From Caldifarciminota bacterium SM23_42 (lineage in GTDB: Bacteria > Hydrothermota > Tepidihabitantia > SM23-42): DNA of 64,000 nucleotides. The notes beneath the pieces were generated by a model. The model saw nothing but the letters and a program-made list of their open reading frames with translations, was not told the origin of the DNA and did not search any database. The translations under genes were made by a program, and so were the position numbers. The stretch spans positions 1 to 64,000 of the forward strand of contig LJUJ01000022.1 of NCBI GenBank assembly GCA_001303785.1, given 5' to 3'. Below, one piece after another: positions 1 to 9,814 of this stretch (position 1 is its first letter; each line of letters opens with the position of its first letter).

Positions 1-1
1 A

Positions 2-1018
2 CCCTACTACACAATGAGTGCTGACCTTCAGACCACGGTGTCCAGTGGCAACCTTGCCTCGAACAGTCAGCTCTGGGGTATTGATTGCAACGGTGGTGTC
101 TGCTATGTGTTCTGGTATGATCTTACCGACCTCAGTGTCTGGTATGTGAGCAGCACCGACGGTGTCACCTGGACCACGGCGGCGCAGTGGGGTCTGACCT
201 ATCCGTCACCCTATGCGAGCAATGTATTGGGTCTCCCCCAGATGGCAATTACTGATGCGGGTGATCCGGTACTCGTCTTTGACTTATCCGATGGCAATGA
301 CTTAACCTATCCGTTTAGCTCCAAGGTATATGTGTCGACTGCTTCTGGTGCCACACCGGTTGAGGTGTCGAATGATGGATACGGTGTCTGGTCATATCCG
401 ACTATCGCTGCTGGTGGTGGTGACATTACTGTAGTCATGCAGTGTGCCATGGACACGACATTGATCGACTCGTTTGCCCGCCACGATATATGGACTACTA
501 GTTCGCTAGATGGAGGCTCGACTTGGAGTGCTCCACTGAATCTCACGGATGGTCTTACCGAGCGTCCGGGTTTACCTCAATGTGCCAAGAGAGTCGACGC
601 GACAAATGGTAATTTCTTCTATTTCTACGGTGTGAATCTGGCCGAAGATCATGACCCATACTTCCACTGTAACTATGATCCTGAGGGTTTGGATCCGCAT
701 GCTTGGTATGTTGGGCTGCATCCCTACGGGATTGAGGAGAATGTGGTTGAGACGCCATCCAGATTGGCTCTCGATGTCAGACCGAATCCGGTGTCTCGTC
801 ATACGAGTATTTCGTATGCCTTGACCACGGCAGGTGACGTTTCGCTCCGGATCTTCGATCTCCTGGGTCGTAACGTGAGTACAGTTGAGACAAGTCATAA
901 GAATGCCGGTGTCTATGCGCTCAATCTGGATACCAGCGAGCTTGCCAACGGTACCTACTTCTTGATACTGGATACAGATACGGGTAAGATCACACGTTCT
1001 TTTGTGGTAGTACGTTAA
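2..1018 (+). CDS. Secreted protein with C-terminal sorting domain, 5' partial
   Basis: The frame is open to the left edge of the window: codons for Pro-Tyr-Tyr-Thr precede the first Met at 14. The downstream paralogue has the same YYTMSADL at about its residue 198, so roughly 195 residues are missing here. The visible part is a Trp/Tyr/Asp-rich beta-type region (repeated SxDGxxW-like strands, as in sialidase or BNR-type propellers; that reading is weak). From about position 770 it carries a typical type IX/Por C-terminal sorting domain (VRPNPVSRHTSISY, FDLLGR, NGTYFLIL), which implies export and surface attachment. The molecular function is unknown. It is followed after 49 bp by a diverged paralogue in the same orientation. 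Confidence 0.8.
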   Translation, partial: PYYTMSADLQTTVSSGNLASNSQLWGIDCNGGVCYVFWYDLTDLSVWYVSSTDGVTWTTAAQWGLTYPSPYASNVLGLPQMAITDAGDPVLVFDLSDGNDLTYPFSSKVYVSTASGATPVEVSNDGYGVWSYPTIAAGGGDITVVMQCAMDTTLIDSFARHDIWTTSSLDGGSTWSAPLNLTDGLTERPGLPQCAKRVDATNGNFFYFYGVNLAEDHDPYFHCNYDPEGLDPHAWYVGLHPYGIEENVVETPSRLALDVRPNPVSRHTSISYALTTAGDVSLRIFDLLGRNVSTVETSHKNAGVYALNLDTSELANGTYFLILDTDTGKITRSFVVVR

Positions 1019-1067
1019 ACAAAATACGGCTGCGGCCGGGAGGGATGGGAAGGGAAAAGGGAGGTCT

Positions 1068-2741
1068 ATGCTATCTGTAATATTTGTCGCTGCTCTTATT
1101 GCTTCTTTGACTAGCGTAACATCTCATTCGCACAAAAGGGAATACATGGATGACCAGACAAATTGCATTGCTACGCACCGTGTTTTGCCACAAAGACAAG
1201 GAAATGCGGTGCTCGTTGATTCAGGAACACCCTACTCCGCATGGACGAATATCCAACATTGTCTTGCTTTTGATCCAATTACATCCGGTCTGCAATTTGT
1301 CTGCCGCAACTACGACCCAACCGGGCATATCAATGTGCACCAAACCAATGCGGCATTCTCCCTCTGGGTTCACGATATGCAAATCTACCAGGCCGAGTAC
1401 GGCAATGCCCGTTATCCGGCTTCCATCGCTTCACCTGATGGCCCCTACATCTGCTTTCCGTTTCTGAATCCTCTTACTGGCACCTGGGGTAGTGTGTGTG
1501 CCCAGTACGAGGAAGGTGGTTGGTATTCTAGCTTTTGGGCTTATCCTGTCGATTTAGGAGGCGGTATCGGTTCTCCGAAAAGCATTGGTGCGGAACTACC
1601 AACCGGAGATCTTGTGTTTGTCTTGTATAATGTTGATCATACTATCTCCTACTACACGATGAGCGCTGACCTGAATAACACAGTAGCCAGCGGTATTCTC
1701 GCTTCGAACTGCCAGATCTGGGGTATCGACTGCAACGGTGGTATTTGCTACGTTTTCTGGTATGACCTCACCGATCTTAGTGTCTGGTATAGGACGACGA
1801 CCGATGGAATCGATTGGAGTTTTGCAGCACACTGGGCACTTACCTACCCAACTCCTTTCACACATAATGTTTTGTTTATGCCTCAAATGGCAGTGACCGA
1901 TGAAGGTGACCCTATGCTCATATTCGACTTATATGATTTGGATGATGCATCCTTTCCGTACAATGCCAAAACATACGTGTCTACCGCATCCAGCGACACG
2001 TCAATTCAAGTTTCTGATGACTCCTATGCTACGAGTTGGTACCCTACCATCGCCGCTGGAAGCGAAATTGTAATTCTAATGCATGTGTGGACAAACGGTT
2101 TGGAAGACTCATTGGCGCGCCATGATCTATTTATTCGCGCCTCAAGTGATAATGGAAATAGTTGGAGTCTGCCGGTCAATCTTACCGAGAACGAACCGAA
2201 CAGACCGGGCCTGGCTCAGCTGGCGAAAAGATTTGACCCGGTGGGTAGAAATCTGTGCTACTTCTATGGGATAGATTTGGTTGTCGACTGGGATATTCTA
2301 TGGCAGATTTTTTTCGACATGTATAGGTGACCACCCAGCCCGTGTGCCTGGTATGTAGCCTGGCACCCAATACCTGTAGGTATTGAAGAAAATCAAAGGG
2401 ATGTCCCATCACATGATATCCAAATAGAGGTTTGTCCGAATCCATTTCGACACCAGACAGATATCCGATATCAGATATCGGATATCGCATACAAGAATAT
2501 CAGCGAATCAGCGATAAAGATTTATGATGCTACAGGACGTCTGGTTAAGTCGTTTCGCCTTGTCCCGTCTGAAGGACGAGGACTCTCGTCTCAACGAGGC
2601 GGAGCGCCCGACGCCTCGCGCTCTGCGCTATGGTGGTGTGGTGACGATGATTCTGGTCATGCAGCTCCAGCCGGTGTTTATTTTGTAAGGTTCGAAAATG
2701 GAGAAACACAAGTTGCAAAAAAGATTACGAAATTACAATAG
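1068..2741 (+). pseudogene. Paralogue of the preceding secreted protein, split by an in-frame TGA
   Basis: Starts at ATG 1068 behind a good Shine-Dalgarno (GGGAGGTCT), with a hydrophobic N-terminal signal peptide (LSVIFVAALIASLTSV). The first 420 codons align along their length with the upstream gene. A TGA at 2328-2330 stops the frame, but the same frame continues without another stop to TAG at 2739-2741. That continuation encodes CAWYVAWHP, matching HAWYVGLHP of the paralogue, and then a sorting domain (VCPNPF, IYDATGRLVKSF, PAGVYFVRF). So one substitution, or a sequencing error, separates the exported body from its sorting signal. Without the tail the product would be secreted but not anchored. 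Readthrough is possible but unsupported. Confidence 0.75.
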
Positions 2742-2832
2742 AGATAAATGCAGGAAAACGCATGCATTAGTTATATGCACTCTAGTCTTAGCGAGGATTA
2801 TGTAGATAACAAGTATTAGTGTGTGGAATATG

Positions 2833-3393
2833 CTATTCGCCCTTGATGAGCGAAAACGCCTCAGCACGCGTCGCGGCTGAACGCATGACTCCCCTAATCG
2901 CCGAGGTAACTGTAAGGGTACCTGGTTTTTTTACGCCAATCATCGAGAGACAGAGATGCTCTGCCTCAATCACGACCAATACACCCATTGGCTTCAAATT
3001 CGCCATTAGGAAATCAGCTATTTCGTGGGTCAGTCTTTCCTGTAGTAAAGGACGCTTTGCCATGACATCAATTACCCGCACGAGGCTCGAGAATCCCGTT
3101 ATCTTGTTTTCCTTAGGAATATAGACTATATGCGCCTTACCAAAGAAGGGCAGAAGATGATGTTCACAAACCGAATAGAACGGGATATCCTTGATGATAA
3201 TCATCTCGTCTTCGTTCTTCGTCTTGTAGGTCTTGAGTTCCTTTCTTGGATCTTTGTTTACGCCGGAAAAAATCTCTTCATACATATTCGCGACGCGTTT
3301 TGGGGTGTCTTTTAGTCCCTCGCGCTTCTTGTTTTCACCAATTGCGTCGAGGATTTCAATTACTGCTTTTTCTATTCTTTTTTTGTCGACCAT
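2833..3393 (-). CDS. folE: GTP cyclohydrolase I
   Basis: Converts GTP to 7,8-dihydroneopterin triphosphate, the first step of folate or pterin/queuosine precursor synthesis, in the cytoplasm. 186 residues is normal for the family. It carries the zinc/active-site segment [10 protein letters not shown] (about residues 74-83), the [20 protein letters not shown] region and the second Cys/His cluster [16 protein letters not shown]. The start lies inside ftsH, overlapping its 3' end by 38 bp, so the gene is the last in the tilS-hpt-ftsH-folE cluster and is probably translated by coupling. It ends with TAG. Confidence 0.97.
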   Translation of the reverse strand: MVDKKRIEKAVIEILDAIGENKKREGLKDTPKRVANMYEEIFSGVNKDPRKELKTYKTKNEDEMIIIKDIPFYSVCEHHLLPFFGKAHIVYIPKENKITGFSSLVRVIDVMAKRPLLQERLTHEIADFLMANLKPMGVLVVIEAEHLCLSMIGVKKPGTLTVTSAIRGVMRSAATRAEAFSLIKGE

Positions 3394-5215
3394 CTTTAAG
3401 GATCTCGTCTACCTCATCACCTGTCAGTATTTCCTTATCCAAGAGTGTTTCGGCTAATGCCTTCAACTGATCCAAATTCCTTTTCACGATCGACTCGGCG
3501 CTAGTCTCGGCCTCGTCCACGATTCTCTTCACCTCTTCATCGATTTCTCGCGCCGTGGTCTCTGAATAATCACGGTGCATACCGATCTCTCGCCCCAAGA
3601 ATATCTCTTCCTGTTTCTCCCCGTATGTCAGGGGGCCCAACCGGTCACTCATCCCCCACTCACATACCATCTTGCGTGCTAACTTGGTCGCTTTTTCGAT
3701 GTCGTTGCCGGCACCAGTGGAAAGGTCACCCAAGACCAACTTCTCAGCTGCCCTACCGCCGAGCATGAATGCCAACTGGTTCATACAATAGGTTTTGGAA
3801 TAAGTTCTTCGTTCATCGATGGGTAGTGACTGAGTCAATCCAAGGGCCATACCACGCGGGATGATGGTAACCTTATGTATGGGATCCATGCCAGGAAGTG
3901 ACTTGGCAACAAGCACATGTCCGCACTCATGATATGCAGTCAGTTTCTTCTCATCTTCCGAAATAAGCAAGCTCTTGCGCTCAACGCCCATGAGGATCTT
4001 ATCTTTAGCGTCCTCAAATTCGGTCATGCTGATATTCTCTTTATCACGGCGTGCCGCTAATAGTGCAGCCTCATTGACCATATTCGACAAATCAGCCCCG
4101 GAGAATCCCGGAGTGCCACGTGCCAAAACATCAAGGTCGACATTCTCTTGGAGCGGTGTTTTTCGCGTGTGCACCTTCAAAATACCCAAACGCCCTCGGA
4201 TATCAGGCCGGTCAAGAACCACGACACGGTCAAACCTGCCTGGCCTCAAGAGGGCCGGGTCAAGGATGTCCGGGCGATTCGTGGCGGCCATTAGTATGAT
4301 ACCTTCGTTGACCTCGAATCCATCCATCTCCACTAGCAGTTGATTCAATGTCTGCTCGCGCTCATCATGTCCCCCACCGAGTCCAGCACCCCGTAGCCTG
4401 CCTACCGCGTCGATTTCATCGACGAAGATAATACAGGGTGAGTTTCTCTTGGCCTGATCAAACAGATCCCTTACGCGTGATGCGCCTACACCCACGAACA
4501 TCTCCACGAAATCCGAACCACTTATCGAAATGAAAGGCACACCAGCCTCACCGGCAACAGCCCTTGCCATCAGTGTTTTCCCAGTGCCGGGCGGACCAAG
4601 TAGCAAAACGCCCTTTGGTATGCGCCCACCCAACCTGGTGAACTTGCGTGGTGCCTTAAGAAACTCAATTACCTCAGTTAGCTCTTCTTTGGCCTCATCA
4701 ACTCCGGCGACATCCTTAAACGACACATTCAACCTGTTTTCCAGGAGTACCTTAGCGCGGCTGCGGCCAAAACCAAGGGCACGGTTCTGACCCGACTGCA
4801 TCTGTCTGATGAAGAAAATCCACACGCCGATAAGCAGAAGCCAGGGTAGAATACTGACGATGATTCCACCCCATCCAGATTTCTGCTTAACCGTGACTTC
4901 AACGTTGTATTTCACGAGTTCATCAGCGAACTCTGGGTCTTCGAAAGGCATCAGCGTCGTGAACTCAGAAAAAGCGCCCTTATCTTCAAAATCGATGGGT
5001 GTCTGCAACTGCCCCTTGATTGACTTTTCCGTTATTGTGACCTCGGTAACATTCTTTTGTCGCAATTCCTGCAAGAATAGCGAATAAGGAATGTCGACAC
5101 TTTTGCCGCCGCGATTTGAGAATTGAAATACGACGAATAATGGAATCGCGATAATTAGTACCCACATCAGGATTGTCATCAACGTACTACGCTTCGTTGG
5201 TGGTTTATTTATCAT
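3356..5215 (-). CDS. ftsH: ATP-dependent zinc metalloprotease FtsH
   Basis: Membrane-anchored AAA+ protease for quality control of membrane and regulatory proteins. At 619 residues it has the full architecture: TM1 (about 14-30), a short extracytoplasmic domain, TM2 (about 115-133), AAA module with Walker A GPPGTGKT, Walker [13 protein letters not shown] and second region of homology [19 protein letters not shown], then the M41 zinc site HECGH (HEAGH in most homologues, still HExxH). The N-terminus overlaps hpt by 11 bp, with a GGAG eight bases before the ATG. It ends with TGA at the expected C-terminus, which argues that TGA is a normal stop in this genome. Confidence 0.98.
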   Translation of the reverse strand: MINKPPTKRSTLMTILMWVLIIAIPLFVVFQFSNRGGKSVDIPYSLFLQELRQKNVTEVTITEKSIKGQLQTPIDFEDKGAFSEFTTLMPFEDPEFADELVKYNVEVTVKQKSGWGGIIVSILPWLLLIGVWIFFIRQMQSGQNRALGFGRSRAKVLLENRLNVSFKDVAGVDEAKEELTEVIEFLKAPRKFTRLGGRIPKGVLLLGPPGTGKTLMARAVAGEAGVPFISISGSDFVEMFVGVGASRVRDLFDQAKRNSPCIIFVDEIDAVGRLRGAGLGGGHDEREQTLNQLLVEMDGFEVNEGIILMAATNRPDILDPALLRPGRFDRVVVLDRPDIRGRLGILKVHTRKTPLQENVDLDVLARGTPGFSGADLSNMVNEAALLAARRDKENISMTEFEDAKDKILMGVERKSLLISEDEKKLTAYHECGHVLVAKSLPGMDPIHKVTIIPRGMALGLTQSLPIDERRTYSKTYCMNQLAFMLGGRAAEKLVLGDLSTGAGNDIEKATKLARKMVCEWGMSDRLGPLTYGEKQEEIFLGREIGMHRDYSETTAREIDEEVKRIVDEAETSAESIVKRNLDQLKALAETLLDKEILTGDEVDEILKDGRQKKNRKSSN

Positions 5216-5714
5216 CTAATACTCCTATATATTTCAGATTCCGGTATCGGTTATCATAATCCAAACCGTAACCGACCACAAACACGCCCGGTATCGTAAA
5301 ACCTACATAATTCAAAGGCACATCAACCACGCGTCTTGATTCCTTGCTGAGCAACGAACATACAACAAGACTACGTGGTTTACGCGTACGCAAATTTTCA
5401 AGGATGTAGCTAACCGTTCGTCCAGAGTCGATAATATCCTCAACTAGTATCACATTGCGGTCTTCGATGTTAAGTGATAAATCATGAGTGATTCTCACGA
5501 CCCCACTAGATTCTTTCCCATTATAGCTATGAATTGATAGAAAATCGACCTCAAGCGGAATATCAATTTCCCTGAGCAAATCTGCGAGGAACATGAACGC
5601 GCCTTTCAAGACACCAATGAGTATGGGTTTCTTGTCCCCGTATTCTTCATTGATCTGCCGTCCAATCTCTTCAACCTTTTTCTGGATATCTGCTTCCTTA
5701 ATCAATACGTTCAT
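5205..5714 (-). CDS. hpt: Hypoxanthine phosphoribosyltransferase
   Basis: Purine salvage enzyme that joins hypoxanthine or guanine to PRPP, giving IMP or GMP. 169 residues is a standard length. The PRPP-binding loop [17 protein letters not shown] (about residues 90-106) and the N-terminal [15 protein letters not shown] motif are clear. It overlaps tilS upstream (17 bp) and ftsH downstream (11 bp). The order tilS-hpt-ftsH is conserved in many bacteria, which supports all three assignments. Confidence 0.96.
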   Translation of the reverse strand: MNVLIKEADIQKKVEEIGRQINEEYGDKKPILIGVLKGAFMFLADLLREIDIPLEVDFLSIHSYNGKESSGVVRITHDLSLNIEDRNVILVEDIIDSGRTVSYILENLRTRKPRSLVVCSLLSKESRRVVDVPLNYVGFTIPGVFVVGYGLDYDNRYRNLKYIGVLDDK

Positions 5715-7068
5715 ATTCCATCACGAGAAAGTTCTTTGTTTTCTTGCTAACAAAACCGCGGTAGGCGCGTGCAATACCCAATATCCACAATATTCCCTTC
5801 TGATCGCATACCAACATCGTGTTTTCGCGCTCGCGCGGGGCAATTCGGTGTTCGCTATAGATTTTTTTCACCTTTTTCTTACCAATCTTTGTTTCAATCA
5901 GATCTCCGACCCTTCTGTTTCTCACATAAAGTGGTAGTTCAATATCTTTGAGGTCAAAAACCTCACGATTTTCCCTAAAACTAGTGGAATCCAACATTCT
6001 GGCAACATTTATACTAAGCTTATAATCGCCAATAACACATCCACGTTTACTAACGTCCAAAGGAACCCTTAGTTGCGCTCGCGGTTTAATGAAACCTATA
6101 GCGATTTCATCCCGTTCACGTTGTGCGTAGAGACCCTTGGGAAGACTGATTCTCTTGCCGCATTCTTTATCTCTTAGACCAATGATTGCGTGGTAATGTT
6201 TACTTTCATACCCGTCAAGACTTCCACGGAGATCCTGTAACGCTTTCATCACAAGCCGAGTCACAATTGACAAATTATATCTCATAATCTTGTTTATGTC
6301 AAGCAACACACAGTCTTTGGCGGCTCTCGCGACCCTCGCGTACACTTTCTCTGCTTTTTTCCAGAGATATTCGTCATCGTGTCTCAAAATTTCCACTTCT
6401 CTTCTTATCGTATCGGGTAATTCAGGATTGATTTTCAGAAGTATCGGCAACACCTTAAGCCTTAACAGGTTGCGCCGATAATCCAATGATAAGTTGGTTT
6501 CATCCACTGCGTAAGATAATCGCTTTGTTCGCAAATAATCCAAAATATCTGCCTTTCTGATATTGATCAATGGTCTCACGAACGGAAGACGCACGGCTGG
6601 AATCGATCGAAATCCCCGCATGCCGCTTCCTCGAACGATGTTAAGCAGGAATGTTTCAACAAAATCATCGAGATTGTGTCCGAGCACAACTCTATCTGCA
6701 CCAGTTCTCCTTAGATATCTGCTGAGGGCGCGGTACCGTGCGGTTCTTGCTGTAGCCTCAATACCTTCTTTCCGTTTACGGACTTTGATATTCAGAATTT
6801 TATGCTTGATCTTGTAACGCGCGGCGTAATCCTTGGTCAATTCCTCCTCATACCTTAATACCCTTTTTGAACGCAAGCCATGGTTCACGTAAACGAGTTC
6901 AAATTCTACTGATCCACCAAACAAATCAACTAACACATCAAGAAGACAAACTGAATCAGGCCCCGCCGAAAAAGCGATGATTATCTTGGCAATCTTGTCG
7001 AACATATGATATTGCTCAATCGTTGCTCTGACTCTATCCACAAGGAATTGGCTCATCGTTACACCCAC
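5698..7068 (-). CDS. tilS: tRNA(Ile)-lysidine synthetase TilS
   Basis: Modifies C34 of the CAU anticodon of tRNA-Ile2 to lysidine, using ATP and lysine, so that AUA codons are read as Ile. 456 residues: N-terminal PP-loop ATPase domain, then a TilS-type substrate-binding region and a C-terminal domain. The P-loop reads FSAGPDSVCLL rather than the usual SGGxDS, a Gly-to-Ala change in a motif that tolerates some variation. Other family motifs are present: YVNHGLR, ATARTARYRAL, LGHNLDDFVET. The GTG at 7068 is preferred as start because a promoter -10 box ends 5 nt before it, giving a leaderless mRNA; an internal ATG four codons on is the alternative. Confidence 0.93.
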   Translation of the reverse strand: MGVTMSQFLVDRVRATIEQYHMFDKIAKIIIAFSAGPDSVCLLDVLVDLFGGSVEFELVYVNHGLRSKRVLRYEEELTKDYAARYKIKHKILNIKVRKRKEGIEATARTARYRALSRYLRRTGADRVVLGHNLDDFVETFLLNIVRGSGMRGFRSIPAVRLPFVRPLINIRKADILDYLRTKRLSYAVDETNLSLDYRRNLLRLKVLPILLKINPELPDTIRREVEILRHDDEYLWKKAEKVYARVARAAKDCVLLDINKIMRYNLSIVTRLVMKALQDLRGSLDGYESKHYHAIIGLRDKECGKRISLPKGLYAQRERDEIAIGFIKPRAQLRVPLDVSKRGCVIGDYKLSINVARMLDSTSFRENREVFDLKDIELPLYVRNRRVGDLIETKIGKKKVKKIYSEHRIAPRERENTMLVCDQKGILWILGIARAYRGFVSKKTKNFLVMEYERID

Positions 7069-7073
7069 AGTTT

Positions 7074-7101
7074 ATTATACATATATCACGTGAATTGACA
7101 A
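7074..7101 (-). promoter_or_regulatory. Promoter of tilS (leaderless)
   Basis: On the minus strand: TTGTCA, 16-nt spacer, TATAAT, then 5 nt to the GTG start of tilS. This lets the tilS-hpt-ftsH-folE cluster be transcribed independently of the hypothetical gene upstream. Confidence 0.75.
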
Positions 7102-7115
7102 CAGTTGTAGGAAAT

Positions 7116-7766
7116 TCAGACTTTTTGACGGATGTCTACGTCAAGTTGTTTCTCAATACGTCTCAGAAGATCCGTCAAATCAGCGATTGTATACAAGTGG
7201 TCAGGCAACTCGCTAAGCATGTTTTCGAGAGCCTGTTTCGACAAATCAATTCCCTTTCTTATCACGCCTATTGTTCCATTCTCTTCCAATTTTGTAATAT
7301 CTTCATCAAGATAATCATCGATGAACCCTGAAACCAACCGACCGGTCTTAGCCGCGATTAATGTATGATACCAAACGAAATCGTCGAAATCCTGTTGTAG
7401 ATTCTCCGGGATACCGATGTGTTCCAACTCCTTAACCAAGACGTTTGCTTCCTTGAAGTACTGATAGGCGAGTCGGTAGATCACATATTCTTCCGGATCG
7501 ACCTCGGGCATTTCTTCATCGCTCGCCCCTTCCAGATCGATGCCTTGTTCCTGTGCGATCTTATGAATCATCTTCTCTGTTTTAGTAAATATTTCTTTCA
7601 AATCATTCATGAATATCTTGGGGTCATAAGGATCTTCGCCCTTCCTATAGTGATCAAGGAGCCTTTCCTGATCATCCTTGTACACGCGACATGTTTCACG
7701 CTTATCGCATCGGTCACAGCGATAATCGCAGTAATTGAACGGAGGGGGTTTAAACGCTTCAGACAT
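7116..7766 (-). CDS. Hypothetical protein with N-terminal cysteine cluster
   Basis: 216 residues, not recognised. Residues about 13-28 hold a tight cysteine cluster (CDYRCDRCDKRETC), suggesting a small zinc- or iron-sulphur-binding knuckle. The rest is acidic and predicted helical, without signal peptide or membrane segments, so it is probably cytosolic. It is the first gene upstream of tilS (47 bp), which has its own promoter, so co-function is uncertain. The start ATG is fixed by a promoter whose -10 box lies 5 nt upstream. Ends with TGA. Confidence 0.8.
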   Translation of the reverse strand: MSEAFKPPPFNYCDYRCDRCDKRETCRVYKDDQERLLDHYRKGEDPYDPKIFMNDLKEIFTKTEKMIHKIAQEQGIDLEGASDEEMPEVDPEEYVIYRLAYQYFKEANVLVKELEHIGIPENLQQDFDDFVWYHTLIAAKTGRLVSGFIDDYLDEDITKLEENGTIGVIRKGIDLSKQALENMLSELPDHLYTIADLTDLLRRIEKQLDVDIRQKV

Positions 7767-7771
7767 AATTC

Positions 7772-7800
7772 AGTATATGCAAGACTATGATGCAAGTCAA
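7772..7800 (-). promoter_or_regulatory. Promoter of the cysteine-cluster gene (leaderless)
   Basis: Minus strand TTGACT, 17-nt spacer, TATACT, then 5 nt (GAATT) to the ATG at 7766. No room for a Shine-Dalgarno. Confidence 0.75.
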
Positions 7801-7847
7801 TGATAGACTAACGGACTGCGCGGATTCTTGAAGCCCTCGGCACAGAT

Positions 7848-9248
7848 TTATCGTGGCATCCAATTTGGATATTCCTTCCGTAGAAACGCGAGGGCATTCC
7901 GGGCCATTTTGTCATCCTTCAACTTCGTCTTGAACAACAAATGGGCACGGTAAATCGCCTTGGGCCTCACCGAGCCACTTTGATAAATACGGATGTACAT
8001 ACCGAAGAGACTCAATGCCTCTTCATAGCGACCATTTTGCTCAAGGAAATTCGCAAGTGTATACAGATTCTTCTCATTAAGTCCCTTTATCCATTCCTTC
8101 TCTTTTATTTCTTCGTAGATTGAAAAGATGATCTCACTATTTGCCTTTCTGAGGGCTATTTCAATGGCCTTATTATACATGGTCAGAGCGTCATCATGAT
8201 TTCCTTGTTCATAATAGAGCCGCGCAAGAACGAGTCGTGCATCCTGATTCTCTCTCTCTTCATGCACAACCTGAAGTAGCATGAGAATCGCGGCATTCGT
8301 ATCACCCGCATCTAACAACCGATTTGCTTCCTTCATTCTGGGTGACAACTTCAGTTTTTCAAAACTGTCTTCGACCATTGGTGTGATGTATTTCTTCTCG
8401 ATTCCGAGAAACCTAAATGAAGCACCCATCGCTGCACCAAACATAAAGCCGCCAATATGCGCCCAGTAAGCGGTGCCGCTTTCCATACTCCAACTGGCAC
8501 CTATGATTTGCTGGATGAACCAAATCGGGAGGGCAATACCAGCATATATTGAAAAAACGCCAACATAGGGTCTTAAGAAGAACCAGATGAAATAGGCGAA
8601 CCGAACTTTGGTCTTGTAACGACGTATCATAAAAGCTCCCATGATTCCTGCAATGGCTCCTGATGCACCGATCAGCGGTGTGGTACTACTCGGAAAGGCC
8701 ATGGCATGGAATCCTCCGGCGACGAGACCACCAACCAAGTAGAGACCCAAGAATACTTTCCAACTCCAATCATCTTCTATATTGCAGCCTACCAACCAGA
8801 GAAAGAGCATGTTGAACAATAAATGAAAGAAATTCGCGTGGATGAATATCGAAGAGAACAGCTTAAGTAAGTTGAATTCCTTGGGTTTGAACCCGAATTG
8901 CTCAAAGACCATCTTTCCATATTTTACTTTGTAATGTTCATAGAGATTCTTCCATTGTCGGTAATCTTCGGTTCCAGGCGGGATTATTTCGCCAGCGAGA
9001 ATACGCTCGCGCACCTTATCATAATCCACTTCCCGCAGCAAACCGGGGTCAGTTTCCAGGAATTGGTAGGCATAGTGCGATTCGATTTCCAACAGGCGCA
9101 TATGAAGCTGCTCCAGCTCTCCCATCTGACCGCTCAGCATCAGACCCGTGATGATCCATATGATAGAATTCAAGACAATCAATCCGATCGTCACATATGG
9201 GAGTCGCCTCACTCCTTCTTCGCTACCGACGGGAATGATGAAAAACAT
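7848..9248 (-). CDS. Rhomboid-family intramembrane serine protease with TPR tail
   Basis: Membrane protease predicted to cleave transmembrane substrates. A long insert follows TM1. The six-helix core holds the catalytic serine in IGASGAIAG (about residue 195), the catalytic His in AHIGGFMFG, and the typical HANFFHLLFNM helix. After the core, about 150 residues form TPR-like helix pairs (RLYYEQGNHDDALTMYNKAI and similar), presumably a cytosolic docking module. The longer frame could begin at a TTG at 9287, but the promoter -35 lies within that extension and the -10 ends 7 nt before the ATG at 9248, so 9248 is chosen; MFFIIPVGSEE also matches usual rhomboid N-termini. Confidence 0.9.
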   Translation of the reverse strand: MFFIIPVGSEEGVRRLPYVTIGLIVLNSIIWIITGLMLSGQMGELEQLHMRLLEIESHYAYQFLETDPGLLREVDYDKVRERILAGEIIPPGTEDYRQWKNLYEHYKVKYGKMVFEQFGFKPKEFNLLKLFSSIFIHANFFHLLFNMLFLWLVGCNIEDDWSWKVFLGLYLVGGLVAGGFHAMAFPSSTTPLIGASGAIAGIMGAFMIRRYKTKVRFAYFIWFFLRPYVGVFSIYAGIALPIWFIQQIIGASWSMESGTAYWAHIGGFMFGAAMGASFRFLGIEKKYITPMVEDSFEKLKLSPRMKEANRLLDAGDTNAAILMLLQVVHEERENQDARLVLARLYYEQGNHDDALTMYNKAIEIALRKANSEIIFSIYEEIKEKEWIKGLNEKNLYTLANFLEQNGRYEEALSLFGMYIRIYQSGSVRPKAIYRAHLLFKTKLKDDKMARNALAFLRKEYPNWMPR

Positions 9249-9255
9249 CAAAGCA

Positions 9256-9284
9256 AATATAATCGAAGTTTGCGAATTTGTCAA
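9256..9284 (-). promoter_or_regulatory. Promoter of the rhomboid gene (leaderless)
   Basis: Minus strand TTGACA, 17-nt spacer, TATATT, 7 nt to ATG 9248. The promoter overlaps a longer in-frame extension, which decides the start codon. Confidence 0.8.
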
Positions 9285-9494
9285 CAAAAATCTTCATTTT
9301 ATATACAAAAAGCCATTTTTTTGCACTGTATCTATAATACGACAAAACTTTGAGCCGTACGCATATGTTCCGCGTGCGTGAGAGTTTGCGCTACATTCTT
9401 GCCATTTTTAGGAGCCGTTATGCACTTCTTCATTAAAGTTCGAGCGTAGTCGAGAACTAGTCTGATGAACTTTTCGACGCCTCACGTCTTCATG

Positions 9495-9558
9495 CGAAAA
9501 GTCAAGAAAATCCAATGATAGCGATGAATATTGACTTTTCGAATTATCGGTGTATAAT
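9495..9558 (+). promoter_or_regulatory. Promoter of the tRNA-Asp locus with overlapping inverted repeat
   Basis: Plus strand TTGACT (9531-9536), 16-nt spacer, TATAAT (9553-9558); transcription should begin near 9565. The -35 lies in the right arm of a perfect 11-bp inverted repeat, CGAAAAGTCAA (9495-9505) and TTGACTTTTCG (9531-9541), 25 bp apart. This could be an operator or a chance pairing of opposed -35 boxes. Confidence 0.7.
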
Positions 9559-9602
9559 GCATACGTATAGTCATAGTTCATTCTCCTTTCGTGGAACGAA
9601 CG

Positions 9603-9675
9603 GGAGTTAGAACGCCTGCCGCTTGTATTACATAACGGTCGGCGTAACAATAAGATGGGGTCGTAGTTCAGCCTG
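9603..9675 (+). repeat. 73-bp direct repeat, copy 1, ending in a tRNA-Asp 5' fragment
   Basis: Identical over 73 bp to 9742-9814. Its last 19 nt (9657-9675) equal the first 19 nt of tRNA-Asp (GGGGTCGTAGTTCAGCCTG), but the tRNA then breaks off. Inside is a hairpin with arms ACGCCTGCCG and CGGTCGGCGT (one mismatch, one G-T). The 15-mer GTTAGAACGCCTGCC near its left end is also part of the intact tRNA. Confidence 0.9.
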
Positions 9676-9741
9676 CCCCGTAACTTCCGAAAGCTCTGCT
9701 TGCGTGAAGTTGACGAGGGTCCTGTCACGCATAGCGGGACA

Positions 9742-9814
9742 GGAGTTAGAACGCCTGCCGCTTGTATTACATAACGGTCGGCGTAACAATAAGATGGGGT
9801 CGTAGTTCAGCCTG
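9742..9814 (+). repeat. 73-bp direct repeat, copy 2, running into the intact tRNA-Asp
   Basis: Perfect copy of 9603-9675 at an offset of 139 bp. Its last 19 nt are the true 5' end of tRNA-Asp. The 66 bp between copies also holds an 11-nt piece of the tRNA anticodon arm (CCTGTCACGCA, 9721-9731), so the spacer is itself partly tRNA-derived. Confidence 0.9.

Noticed and set aside
9248-9287. Longer rhomboid N-terminus from TTG 9287
   Set aside because: The extension is the promoter itself (TTGACA...TATATT).
9623-9805. Short ORFs across the tRNA repeats (including the WGRSSAWLERLPV reading)
   Set aside because: These are translations of tRNA and repeat DNA, a familiar false ORF.
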